In this document: in pieces, positions 27,099 through 35,742 of the stretch
How the letters are laid out: the number at the start of each line of letters is the position of its first letter
Numbering within the stretch: position 1 is the stretch's first letter
Assembly (NCBI RefSeq): GCF_001724135.1
Contig: NZ_MEDS01000021.1
Span: forward strand, 1 to 64,000
Direction of reading: 5' to 3'
DNA: 64,000 nt
DNA from: Comamonas sp. SCN 65-56
Lineage (GTDB): Bacteria > Pseudomonadota > Gammaproteobacteria > Burkholderiales > Burkholderiaceae_C
The notes under the pieces: model-generated
Seen by the model: only the letters and a program-made list of their open reading frames with translations
What the model was told of the DNA's origin: nothing
Database searches by the model: none
Made by a program: the position numbers and the translations under genes

Positions 27099-28289
27099 TC
27101 AGCGCTTGTTGCGGATCAGCACCTGCATCTCTTCAGGCTTGATCTCGCGCACCAGCTCGGGCACGCCCCAGGCAAACGCCGGGTCGTCCTTGATGCGGAA
27201 GTGGTACATGCTCTGCATCGCCTGGTGGTCTTCGCGCCTGAAGGTCATCACCCCCTTGGGCGTGTCAAAACTCATGCCTTCCATGGTCTTGATGAGCTTG
27301 TTGGTGTTGGTGTCGCCACCGGTCTTCTTGAGCGCCGTGATAATGGCCATCGCGGCCGAGAAGCCGCCGGCGGTGAAGAAGTCCGGCGGCGTCTTGAATT
27401 CCTTGTAGTGCATGGCGACCAGCGCATCGTTCACCGGGTTCTTCGGGATGCCGAAGTAGTAGTAGGTGGCACCCTCCATGCCCGGAAAGTTCTTGTAGCT
27501 GGCCATGGCCGGCAGGATGTTGCCGCCGGTGAACACCTCGATGCCAAAGCGCTTCTTCAGATCCGCAGCCGCCAGCGCGTTGAAGGGCGGCGTGCCGCCG
27601 GCCCAGATCACCTCGATCGCCTTGCGCCCCGGCTTGTCCTTGAGCGCATCCACCAGGCGCTGGATGCCGGCGGTGAAATCCGTCGTGGTCTGCGGCAGGT
27701 ATTCCTCGTGCACTATTTTTGCGTGCTTGAGCGCCACCTTGAAGGCCTTCACGCCATCACGGCCAAAGGCATAGTCCTGCGCCAGCGTGGCCACAGCCAC
27801 GCCGTCCTTGTCCATCGCCACCGCGTTGGCGATCGCATCCTGGCTGGAGTTGCGGCCGGTACGGAAAATGTACTTGTTCCACTTGTCACCGGTGATCGCG
27901 TCGGCCACCGCCGGCTCGACCAGCAAAATCTTCTTGTATTCCTCGGCCACCGGCAGCATGGCCAGCGCCACGCCCGAGCTCGTCGGCCCCACGGCCAGAT
28001 CAGCCTTGTCGTCGGCGTAGGCCGCCGCCAGCAGGCTCTTGCCCAGGTCTGGCTTGCCCTGGTCGTCTTTCTCGATCACGACGATCTTCTTGCCGTCCAG
28101 CACCATGGTGCCGCCCGTGGCATAGGCCAGGCCCATCAGCAGGCCGGTTTGCGTCTGTTTGCCATAGGCCTCCAGCAGCCCCGTCTTGCTGTAGACGTGG
28201 GCGATGCGGATTTCCTTGGACTGGCTGAATACCGGCAGACTGACGGCGGTGGCAAGTGCGGCCAGGGCGACCAGGGTACGACGTTGCAT
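27099..28289 (-). CDS. ABC transporter substrate-binding protein, LivJ/HAAT family
   Basis: Periplasmic receptor for the Liv-type importer. From the ATG at 28287-28289, after AGGAGG, it has a signal peptide ending near VFSQS and a type-I periplasmic binding fold of 396 residues in all (KEIRIAHVYSKTGLLEAYGK, then VGPTSSGVALAMLPVAEE). The sequence resembles the ABC-type branched-chain or aromatic amide receptors (PF13458-like) more than classical LivJ, so the ligand is open. It heads the operon livJ-livG-livF-livH-livM-hydrolase. Confidence 0.9.
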   Translation of the reverse strand: MQRRTLVALAALATAVSLPVFSQSKEIRIAHVYSKTGLLEAYGKQTQTGLLMGLAYATGGTMVLDGKKIVVIEKDDQGKPDLGKSLLAAAYADDKADLAVGPTSSGVALAMLPVAEEYKKILLVEPAVADAITGDKWNKYIFRTGRNSSQDAIANAVAMDKDGVAVATLAQDYAFGRDGVKAFKVALKHAKIVHEEYLPQTTTDFTAGIQRLVDALKDKPGRKAIEVIWAGGTPPFNALAAADLKKRFGIEVFTGGNILPAMASYKNFPGMEGATYYYFGIPKNPVNDALVAMHYKEFKTPPDFFTAGGFSAAMAIITALKKTGGDTNTNKLIKTMEGMSFDTPKGVMTFRREDHQAMQSMYHFRIKDDPAFAWGVPELVREIKPEEMQVLIRNKR

Positions 28290-28667
28290 GAGGGAGCCTC
28301 CTGTATGGAATGCCCATGTGCATGCACAAGCCATGCCAATGCCCGAAGCGCCGCAATGACGACAGCTTCAGCACAGAATGTCCAAAAATCAGGCGTTTTA
28401 TTGACCAATAATGAGACAATTGTCTACAAAATGTCGGCCCTCCGTATCCAACCCCGGCATGACAAGACCATCATCCCGCCTCCCTGTTTTCAAGTGTGTG
28501 GCGCATGCTTTTGCCCGGCCCATTGCAATGGGGACGAGGTGCCGGGACGTCATGAACACAGTCGGGACGCTGCGCCAAAAGAGCGGCCAGACGCAAGCGC
28601 TACCCTGCCTATACTGATCGGCGTACCATAAGAAAGAACCGGCGTACCACAAGAACAGGAGCTTCCC
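28290..28667. promoter_or_regulatory. divergent control region between livJ and the lipoprotein glycosidase, with palindrome
   Basis: A 378-base gap with an AT-rich centre in an otherwise GC-rich region. It contains the perfect 12-base palindrome AGACAATTGTCT (28414-28425), overlapped by TTGTCTACAA (28420-28429), which has the TTGT-N2-ACAA shape of many GntR-family operators. A TTGACC at 28401-28406 could be a rightward -35 with TACAAA near 28425. No regulator gene of the GntR family is in the window. Confidence 0.45.
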
Positions 28668-30002
28668 ATGGGCACCAACGCACTACCCCACCTGCTGGAG
28701 CGCCGCCAGCTGCTGAAATACGGCGCGGCGGCACTGGGCACCCATTTGCTGGCTGGCTGCGGCGGTGGCGACGACCCTTTGCCCGATTGCCAGCCCATTT
28801 ACGACGAGGCCGGCCAATGGATCACCGATACCTGCTCGCACGGCAGTGGCGAACCGACACAAGGGTATTTTTCGGTGGATGGTCGGCAAATCCTCAAGGA
28901 TGGCGTGCCCTTCTTCGCGCAGGGCGTGTGCTACGCACCGCAACCGGTGGGTGCGAGTTTCGATTTCGAGCCCTGGGGCGATTTTTTTACCGATTTCTGG
29001 GACAAGGTCTTCATGCGCGACCTGCCCATGATGAAAAAAATGGGCATCAACACCATCAGGCTCTATTCGACGCTGCCATTCCGCGGCATCGAAGCTGTGG
29101 CGGGCGCGGCGCAAAGCCACAAGAAATTTCTCGACGCCTGCCTGGACAACGGAATTTTCGCCTGGGTTGGCTACCCCATCGATGGCGGGGTTTTTCTCAA
29201 CCCGAAGACCAAGGCCAGAGTGGAAACAGGGGTGAAGGAGATTGCGCGGCAGATTGGGTCGCACCCCGCGGTGATGGGGTTCATCATGGGCAACGAGGCC
29301 AATTTGTCCAGCGGCTTTTCAGCCGCCGAGAACCGGCAAGTTCCCATCAAGAGCGCACCCGATTTCTGGGCATGGATAGACAAGCTTGGAGAAGTGACGA
29401 AACAACAGGCGCCCATGAAGTTGACCATGACCTGCCTGATTGACGATTCCATGGAAAGCGTGGACTACGCGATGCAATTCGGCGGGCTTCCCAACATCGA
29501 CGTCATCGGCATCAATTCTTACCGCGGCAATGTCACCAATGGGTTCGACAACCTGTTTTCCCGCTTCGAAGAATTGACCCGCGCCCACCCGCATGCCTTG
29601 CTGATCACCGAATTCGGATGCCCCGCTTCCACGCGCAGTGGCACGGCCGCGACAGAGCTGCCAAACAATGCCAAGGAGCAGGCAGATTACATCAGCGTGC
29701 ACTGGCAGGACATCGTGAAGAACAAGGCAGTGGCATCGGGCGGTTATGTTTTTGCATGGTCCGATGAATGGTGGAAGGCCGGGGATCCGCCAGTGCACAA
29801 CGTCAAGCCCGAAACGAGCAGAATAGATCAATTCCCAGGGCATTATTGGGATGAGGAATGGTTCGGCATTTACTCCATCCAGCCAGACCCGCGCCGCAAA
29901 CCTTCGGATCCGGTCAACTCGGACGGGAGCTATTACCCGGACATCCTGACGCCTCGCGCCGCCGTGGCGGAATTGACCAAGCTGTGGACGGCGGCGCAGT
30001 AG
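28668..30002 (+). CDS. Tat-type lipoprotein with clan-A glycoside hydrolase fold
   Basis: Predicted 444-residue exported glycosidase or transglycosylase. The N-terminus has a twin-arginine-like motif (ERRQLLKYGAAA) and a lipobox LLAGC with Cys31, so it may be folded before export and lipid-anchored. The catalytic barrel shows MGINTIRLYSTLPFRGIEAV, then GNEAN with the probable acid/base E210, and LLITEFGCPAS with the probable nucleophile E315. This pattern fits the GH5/GH72-like beta-glucanosyltransferase or cellulase group, but substrate choice cannot be read from sequence. It is divergent from the liv operon. Its AT-richer stretches compared with its neighbours hint at possible acquisition. 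Confidence 0.75.
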   Translation: MGTNALPHLLERRQLLKYGAAALGTHLLAGCGGGDDPLPDCQPIYDEAGQWITDTCSHGSGEPTQGYFSVDGRQILKDGVPFFAQGVCYAPQPVGASFDFEPWGDFFTDFWDKVFMRDLPMMKKMGINTIRLYSTLPFRGIEAVAGAAQSHKKFLDACLDNGIFAWVGYPIDGGVFLNPKTKARVETGVKEIARQIGSHPAVMGFIMGNEANLSSGFSAAENRQVPIKSAPDFWAWIDKLGEVTKQQAPMKLTMTCLIDDSMESVDYAMQFGGLPNIDVIGINSYRGNVTNGFDNLFSRFEELTRAHPHALLITEFGCPASTRSGTAATELPNNAKEQADYISVHWQDIVKNKAVASGGYVFAWSDEWWKAGDPPVHNVKPETSRIDQFPGHYWDEEWFGIYSIQPDPRRKPSDPVNSDGSYYPDILTPRAAVAELTKLWTAAQ

Positions 30003-30163
30003 GGACCAAGGGCGCGAAGTCGCCCGATTTCGCCCCAACCCGAAGGGCAGTGCTGTTTTCAGGCGAACCGCGAGACACAAAGCGCAGACATGGCGAGCCT
30101 TTGCAACGACGCTGTCCGCCCAAGCCAGGAATGCGCCGCGCGCGGGATTTGCTTGGCGTCGCC

Positions 30164-31720
30164 CTAAGTGGCGCCCTCGCTCATCCGCTTTTCCAGCTCG
30201 TGGCGCATGATCTTGCCGGTGGTGCTGCGCGGCAGGAATTCATCCGGCACGAAGTGCACTTCCTTGGGCACCTTGTAGCCCGCGATGTGGGCGCGGCACA
30301 GCTCGATGAGGGTCTGTTCCGTCAGCGACGCATCCTTGCGCACCACCCAGGCCACCGGCACCTCGCCCCACTTGGCATCGGGGCGGCGCGTCACCACCGC
30401 GTCGGCCACGCGCGGCTCGGCCAGCAGCACGCGCTCGATCTCGGCCGGGTAGATGTTCTCGCCGCCGGACTTGATCAGGTACTTGCGCCGGTCGACGAAG
30501 GAGAGCGTGCCGTCCGGGTTGCGCACGAACACGTCGCCCATGTGAAACCAGCCGCCGCGAAAATCCTCGGCATTGGCTTCAGGGTTGTTCCAATAGCCTG
30601 AAAACAGCGTCGGCCCGCGCATCGCCAGCTCACCCGGCTCGCCATCGGCCACCTCGTGGTCGTCGGCGTCCACCAGCTTGATGCGGCAAAAGCTGCTCTG
30701 GATCTTGTTCAGGCTGGCGGGCACCTGGCCTACCGTGATGGTGTGGCGCGTGGCCGGCGGCAGCCCGGTTTCGGTCGAGCCAAAGGTGTTCAGATAAGGC
30801 GCGCCCACGAGACGCGTGACCTCGGCAATCTGCTCACGCGGCACCAGATCGGCCATCACGCCCACCCAGCGCATGCCGGCCACGGGTTTGCCAGTGGCGC
30901 GCAGGGCGTCCAGAAAGGGCGTGATCATGCCGGGCATGAGCGTGAAGCGCGCCAGGCGCTCGCGCACCGCGATCCGCGCCAGCGCGGGCGCGTCAAAACC
31001 GTCGGTGACGATCACCTTCGCGCCCTGGATCAGCGTCATGAACACCGTGTCGGTCGAGACCATGTGAAACAGCGGCGCCCAGGCAACAAAGTGCTCCTCC
31101 TGCGTACTGGGCAGATCGATCATCTGGTTCTGCGCCCGCGCGATTTCGGCGCGCTGGCTGATCAGCGCCCCCTTGGGCATGCCGGTGGTGCCGCTGGTGT
31201 AGAGGATGACCACGCCATCCTCGGGCTCGCACGCATCGGGCACCGCGGCGGCGCTCTGCCCGGCCAGCGCGGCCTCGTAGTCAGCGCCGAAGCTCAAGCC
31301 GGGCGCCAGCCCGGCGTAGCGCGCGGCAATGTCGGCGTGGCGCGCCGAGGCGTGGATCAATTTGGGCGTCACCAGGCTCAGGCAGTGGTGCAGCTCGCGC
31401 TCGGCCAGGCGCCAGTTCTGGCAGGCGGCAATCACCCCGAGCTTGGCCGCCGCCACCAGCACCTCCACGTACTCCATGCCGTTTTCCGCCAGCACCGCCA
31501 CGCGGTCGCCCCGCCCTATGCCGCGCGACATCCAGTAGCGGCACAGGCGGTTGCTGCGCTCGTCCAGCTCGGCATAGCTCAGCTGGCGATCACCCTGCTG
31601 CAGCGCGATGCGCCCGGGGCCCATGCGCACGCTCAGGGCAAAGAGCGCACCCAGGGTCAGGCCCGAGGCCTGGCGCGCAAGTTCAAAATCCACTGCTGCT
31701 GCGGCGTGCTCGCTGTGCAT
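30164..31720 (-). CDS. class I adenylate-forming enzyme, acyl-CoA ligase family
   Basis: Cytoplasmic AMP-forming ligase of 518 residues that would activate a carboxylic acid to its CoA thioester through an acyl-adenylate. Motifs are ILYTSGTTGMPKG (phosphate-binding loop), the adenine site TFGSTETGLPPA, the hinge SGGENIYPAEIE and the catalytic Lys region RSTTGKIMRHEL at the C-terminus. The start at 31718-31720 follows GAGGAAG; an upstream ATG at 31765 is less likely. The gene lies 80 bases downstream of a PAS/sigma-54 activator on the same strand, and its substrate acid is unknown. Confidence 0.88.
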   Translation of the reverse strand: MHSEHAAAAVDFELARQASGLTLGALFALSVRMGPGRIALQQGDRQLSYAELDERSNRLCRYWMSRGIGRGDRVAVLAENGMEYVEVLVAAAKLGVIAACQNWRLAERELHHCLSLVTPKLIHASARHADIAARYAGLAPGLSFGADYEAALAGQSAAAVPDACEPEDGVVILYTSGTTGMPKGALISQRAEIARAQNQMIDLPSTQEEHFVAWAPLFHMVSTDTVFMTLIQGAKVIVTDGFDAPALARIAVRERLARFTLMPGMITPFLDALRATGKPVAGMRWVGVMADLVPREQIAEVTRLVGAPYLNTFGSTETGLPPATRHTITVGQVPASLNKIQSSFCRIKLVDADDHEVADGEPGELAMRGPTLFSGYWNNPEANAEDFRGGWFHMGDVFVRNPDGTLSFVDRRKYLIKSGGENIYPAEIERVLLAEPRVADAVVTRRPDAKWGEVPVAWVVRKDASLTEQTLIELCRAHIAGYKVPKEVHFVPDEFLPRSTTGKIMRHELEKRMSEGAT

Positions 31721-31800
31721 GTCTTCCTCGTGCAAAAAGTCTCGACGCCCCGCATCATGCGGCAAAAGCGTCGCGCACCTTGCACGGCATGCAGACCCCG

Positions 31801-33300
31801 TCAGCTTTCGCGCCTATCGGCCATGCGGTCATAGAGCGTGGCGCGCGAGATGCCCAAGAGGCGTGCGACTGCCACCTTGTTGCCGCGCTCGGTCTTGATC
31901 GCCGCGGCAATCGCGCGCTGCTCCAGCTCGGCCACCTGCTCGGCCAATGGTCGCAGCAGGCCGGCATCGTGCTCGCGCGCTCCCTGGAGGGCTACCAAGG
32001 AGCCGGGCGCTTGCGGCTCCATCCCCGATTCGCGCAACACGGCCGCCAGCTGCGCGGCATCGATGGTCGGCGAATCGCTGCGCAAAACGGCCTGCTCCAG
32101 CACGTTGCGCAGCTCCCGGATATTGCCGCGCCAGGTCTGGGCGGCCAGCAGCGCCATCGCGTCGGCCAGCAGTTCCGGCTGCACCGTGCCGCTGCGTTGC
32201 GCCAGGTCTTCACCCAATACCTCGACCAGCGCGGCGATATCGTCGCGCCGCTCGCGCAGCGGCGGCACGCGGATGGGCAGCACGTTGAGGCGGTAGTACA
32301 GGTCCTCGCGAAACTGCCCCTCGCGCACCAGCGCCGCCAGGTCGCGGCTGGTGGCCGCGATGATGCGCACGTTCACCGGGATCAGCCGGTTGCTGCCCAG
32401 CGGCTCGATCTCGCCCTCCTGCAGCACGCGCAGCAGCTTGGATTGCAGCGCCAGCGGCATGTCGCCGATTTCGTCGAGAAACAGCGTGCCGCCATCGGCC
32501 AGCTTGAACTTCCCCTCACGGCCCTTGCGATCGGCGCCGGTGAAGGCACCGGGCGCAAAGCCGAAGAACTCCGCCTCCAGCAGCGTATCGGGCACGGCAG
32601 CGATGTTCACGCTGACCAGGGCCTCACCGGCACGCGGCGAGGCGGCATGGATGCCGTGCGCCAGCAACTCCTTGCCCGTGCCCGTCTCGCCCAGCAGCAG
32701 CACCGGGCTGCTGGAGAGCGCCGCCCGGCGCGCGCGGCGCTTGACCTCCACCGCCGCGGCGCTGCTGCCGACAAAGCTGGCTAAGGTGTACTTGGCGCGC
32801 CGCCCGCCGCCCACCTGCGCGCTGCGCTGCGCCGCCAATTCACGCTGCGCGTCCGCCAGGTCCTGCTGCATCCGGGCGAACTTGGCAATCAAGGGCTGCA
32901 AGGTGGTCTCGGGCTGGTCGAACAGCACCATGCCGATGGCGCCTATCACCGCGCCGCCCTCATCGAGCAAGGGCAGCCGGCTCACCACGAAAGTGCCCGC
33001 CCGGTTGGTGAGCAGGTCGATCAGCACCGGCTTGCCGGTCTCCAGTACGCGGCGCATCTGGGTGTTGGGAATCACGTCCTCGACCTTGTGGCCGACAAAA
33101 TCCTCCACGGATTCGAGCCCCAGCGCCGGCAGAAAGCGCCGATAGCCCTCGTTCACCCAGACGATGGTGCCGCGCTCGTCCATGATGAACATGCCCTGGC
33201 TCAGGCTGGAAAACAGCTGGAACATCGAGCGCACCGCCAAGTCCAGAATGCCCTGGGGGTCCTGCGGCAGCGCGGTGGCGTCGGGTGCAATGGTCGGCAT
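31801..33300 (-). CDS. PAS-domain sigma-54-dependent transcriptional activator
   Basis: 499-residue enhancer-binding regulator. A PAS sensor domain covers about residues 28-128 ([20 protein letters not shown]), then a short coiled stretch, then the AAA+ domain with Walker A GETGTGKE (204-211), the sigma-54 contact loop GAFTGA (251-256) and Walker [12 protein letters not shown]. The C-terminal Fis-type helix-turn-helix reads [20 protein letters not shown]. No response-regulator receiver domain is present, so it probably senses a small ligand or redox state through PAS. It lies just upstream of the acyl-CoA ligase gene on the same strand. I found no convincing -24/-12 promoter in the 80-base gap. 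Confidence 0.92.
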   Translation of the reverse strand: MPTIAPDATALPQDPQGILDLAVRSMFQLFSSLSQGMFIMDERGTIVWVNEGYRRFLPALGLESVEDFVGHKVEDVIPNTQMRRVLETGKPVLIDLLTNRAGTFVVSRLPLLDEGGAVIGAIGMVLFDQPETTLQPLIAKFARMQQDLADAQRELAAQRSAQVGGGRRAKYTLASFVGSSAAAVEVKRRARRAALSSSPVLLLGETGTGKELLAHGIHAASPRAGEALVSVNIAAVPDTLLEAEFFGFAPGAFTGADRKGREGKFKLADGGTLFLDEIGDMPLALQSKLLRVLQEGEIEPLGSNRLIPVNVRIIAATSRDLAALVREGQFREDLYYRLNVLPIRVPPLRERRDDIAALVEVLGEDLAQRSGTVQPELLADAMALLAAQTWRGNIRELRNVLEQAVLRSDSPTIDAAQLAAVLRESGMEPQAPGSLVALQGAREHDAGLLRPLAEQVAELEQRAIAAAIKTERGNKVAVARLLGISRATLYDRMADRRES

Positions 33301-33361
33301 GGCGCAATGGTAGTGGCTGCAAGTCGCACAATGGCTGCACCTTCACTCTGCCTTGTCGCCC

Positions 33362-33820
33362 GTGCTCTACCCCGCCCTCAAGCTCGCCCACCTGCTCTCC
33401 ATCATCGCCTGGGTCGGTGGCATGGCCTTCGCCCATTTCTTCCTGCGCCCCGCGGTGCAGGCGCTGGAGCCACCGCAGCGCCTGACCCTGATGCGCGATG
33501 TGCTGCAGCGCTTCCTGGCCGCGATGGCGCTGGCTGTCACCGTCGTGCTGCTCAGTGGCCTGGCGCTGATCGGCCTGGCGCACATGGCTGGCGCGCAAGC
33601 GCTGGCCATGCCGCCGGCGTGGACCTTCATGGCCATCCTCGGGCTGGTGATGGTGGCGATCTTTGTTGGCATCTGGCTGCGTCTGCTCCCACGCCTGAAC
33701 CAGGCGGTGAACGCGCGCCAATGGCCGCAAGCCGCAGCGGCGCTGGCGCCGATACGCCACTGGGTAGGCGTGAACCTCACGCTCGGCGTGGTGATCGTGG
33801 CGGTGGTGATGCTCTGGTAG
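33362..33820 (+). CDS. CopD-like integral membrane protein
   Basis: Membrane protein of about 152 residues with four hydrophobic segments and the N-terminal motif LYPALKLAHLLSIIAWVGGM, which resembles the CopD/DUF2269-type family where conserved histidines lie in membrane helices. The GTG at 33362 gives a start V-LYPALKL that matches the family N-terminus. The TTG at 33353 is the alternative. It stands alone between the sigma-54 regulator (divergent) and the EamA transporter (convergent). Function in copper or redox handling is possible but not shown. Confidence 0.75.
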   Translation: MLYPALKLAHLLSIIAWVGGMAFAHFFLRPAVQALEPPQRLTLMRDVLQRFLAAMALAVTVVLLSGLALIGLAHMAGAQALAMPPAWTFMAILGLVMVAIFVGIWLRLLPRLNQAVNARQWPQAAAALAPIRHWVGVNLTLGVVIVAVVMLW

Positions 33821-33830
33821 CGCCAGCGGC

Positions 33831-34715
33831 TCACGCGCGCTGCGTGCCGGCGAAATTCAGGGCCGCCAGCGCCGCCGCAATCAACCCGATACCCAACCAC
33901 TCGACGTCGGAGGGGCTCTCGCCCAGCAGCGCCCAGGCAAACAGCACGCCGCCGACAGGCACCGCCAGGCTGGTCAGCCCCGCCACGCTGGCGGCCACGC
34001 GCTGCACCACCACGGCCCAGGCCACCCAGGCGATGCTGGAGGCCAGAAAGCCCGCATACAGCAGCGCGCCGACATAGCTGGCCGTCCAGTGGATGCCGCG
34101 CTCGGGCACCAGAGCGGCCACGACGACCAGCGCCAGCGTGCCATACAGCATCTGCCAGGCGGTGAGCCTGAGTGGCGTGACATCCGGGTAGCGCTGGAAC
34201 ATGCGTTTGGCGAGCACCGCCGAGACCGCCCATGTCAGACCCGAGGCCAGCGCCAGCGCGACGCTGTGCGCCTCGCCCATGGCCTGCCATGGCTGCACCA
34301 CCAGCACAAAACCGACGGCCGCCGCTGCAATGCACAGCCAGCGCGCACGGCCCGGGCGCTCGCCCAGCCACCACCAGGCCAGCGGCACGATCCAGAACGG
34401 CATCGAATACGCCAGGATCGCCATCTTTCCGGCACCGCCAGACACCAGCGACAACTGCACCAGCAGCTGGAACCCCGCGGTCTGCGTCAGCCCCACGCCC
34501 AGCGTCGGCAGCCACGGCGTCGGGCGCAGCGGCCGGCGCAGCAGCGCCAGCAAGGCAAACAGACCGGCCGTGCCCAGCAAATAACGCAACGCGCTGAAGG
34601 CAAACGGCCCGCCGTCGCGCAGGGCCAGCTTCATCACCACCCAGTTAAGGCTCCAGATGGCGGTGAGCACGAAAATGCCCAGCAGGGCAATTTTGTCGGT
34701 CGATGGTTTTTGCAT
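33831..34715 (-). CDS. EamA family (DMT superfamily) transporter
   Basis: 294-residue inner-membrane protein with ten hydrophobic segments arranged as two EamA repeats, typical of drug/metabolite transporters. The first repeat begins LLGIFVLTAIWSLNWVVMKL and FSALRYLLGT, and the second contains SGLTWAVSAVLAKRM and ends near VGLIAAALAALNF-like sequence (IGLIAAALAALNFAGTQ). The substrate is unknown. A palindromic repeat copy lies directly upstream. Confidence 0.85.
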   Translation of the reverse strand: MQKPSTDKIALLGIFVLTAIWSLNWVVMKLALRDGGPFAFSALRYLLGTAGLFALLALLRRPLRPTPWLPTLGVGLTQTAGFQLLVQLSLVSGGAGKMAILAYSMPFWIVPLAWWWLGERPGRARWLCIAAAAVGFVLVVQPWQAMGEAHSVALALASGLTWAVSAVLAKRMFQRYPDVTPLRLTAWQMLYGTLALVVVAALVPERGIHWTASYVGALLYAGFLASSIAWVAWAVVVQRVAASVAGLTSLAVPVGGVLFAWALLGESPSDVEWLGIGLIAAALAALNFAGTQRA

Positions 34716-34765
34716 GGCAGGGCCAATGTAGAACTTTCGCCACCTGCCTGCCGGCCTGCATTTTC

Positions 34766-34829
34766 TATGCTATTGATAGCTATCAGCGCTTGCTGGAAAA
34801 GCGCTAAAGCCCTAAATGGCTTCAAATTC
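34766..34829 (-). repeat. palindromic repeat copy, near-canonical
   Basis: TGCTATTGATAGCTATCAGC precedes the hairpin AGCGCTT-gctggaa-AAGCGCT, then AAAGCCCTAAATGGCTTCAA. It fills the gap before the EamA gene, and its right part supplies the last codons (FEAI) and stop of the restriction-modification C-terminal frame ending at 34812. Confidence 0.75.
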
Positions 34830-35654
34830 TGGCAGCAGTGCTCGCCAGCGCTGCACATCCTCCAGCGTGCGAAAGCGGCCGAACGCGCGCTCGTCCTGCT
34901 CGCGCACGATGGGGAAGGTGGAAAGCACGTAGTCCACGTCCGCGGCATCCAGGCCATAGAGCCAGAAGAACAGCGCATCCAGAGCGGCCAGGCGCTCGCG
35001 GCGCTCTTCGTCGTTCCACACGATGGGCGGCAGTACGGCGCCCTGCGAATCCACATAGCCCAGATCACGCGCCAACGGCGCCAGGTCGTGCGCGGTGTAG
35101 GACAGCGCCAGCACCTGCGGGATGACGAAGTCGGCCACCGACGGCTGGGCGTGGTGGCCGTTCATCAGCTGCGCCTTGCGCGCGGCTGCGGTGAAGGCGG
35201 CGGGCAGGGGTTGGTTGAAGTGCGCCGGGGGGATGACGGGGAGTTGTTCGAGGATGAACAGGTTGATCGTCTGTCCTTGCAGCTTCTGGCGCAGTACGAA
35301 ATCCAGCGCAAAGGCGTTGAGGTTGGCCGACAGCAGGCTGACGATACGCGCCGCTTCCGCACATGTCTCGGTTTGCGGCAAGAGCAGGGGCACCTTGTTT
35401 CCGAAACCCACACCTGGCAGCAGGGCTGCAATCATCGTCCGGACGTTGGTGGGGGCGGTGATTTCCTTGTAGCCCAGCGCCCACGGATATGGATTGGCTA
35501 CGGCATCTGATGCCCGAACATAAAACTGCGGGGCGGGGAGACGTTCAGCACTCTCTTTTTCAGAGCTGGCAACGCTTACCTGCTGGGCGGCGCGCTTCAA
35601 ATTGGCTGCATTCACCACCACATCCGCCGCGCGGTGGTCAAACATCTGCACCAT
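34812..35654 (-). pseudogene. C-terminal part of frameshifted type IIG restriction-modification gene
   Basis: This frame continues the protein that stops at 35743. It is open back to about 35759 and reads FLKPEELEQGGWQRAPLNRW and then LPLYEGKMVQMFDHRAADVV, the usual sequence following the methylase domain in these proteins. The remaining 280 residues from MVQMFDHRAA (35654) would be the C-terminal target-recognition region (ASDAVANPYPWALGYKEITA). If translated on its own from 35654 it would lack catalysis. The stop codon and last four codons lie in a palindromic repeat copy. Confidence 0.75.
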
Positions 35655-35742
35655 CTTGCCCTCGTACAGCGGCAGCGCCTCTTCCTTCCCCTTGCGCCAG
35701 CGGTTCAGCGGCGCGCGTTGCCAGCCGCCCTGCTCCAGCTCC

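Noticed and set aside
27712-27748. Possible further palindromic repeat copy inside livJ
   Set aside because: Only the ACTATTTT block and part of the GCTTG block remain, too little to separate from chance.
31721-31800. Possible sigma-54 promoter between the activator and the ligase
   Set aside because: GG and GC elements can be found but not at the required spacing (GG-N10-GC), so no -24/-12 promoter is claimed.
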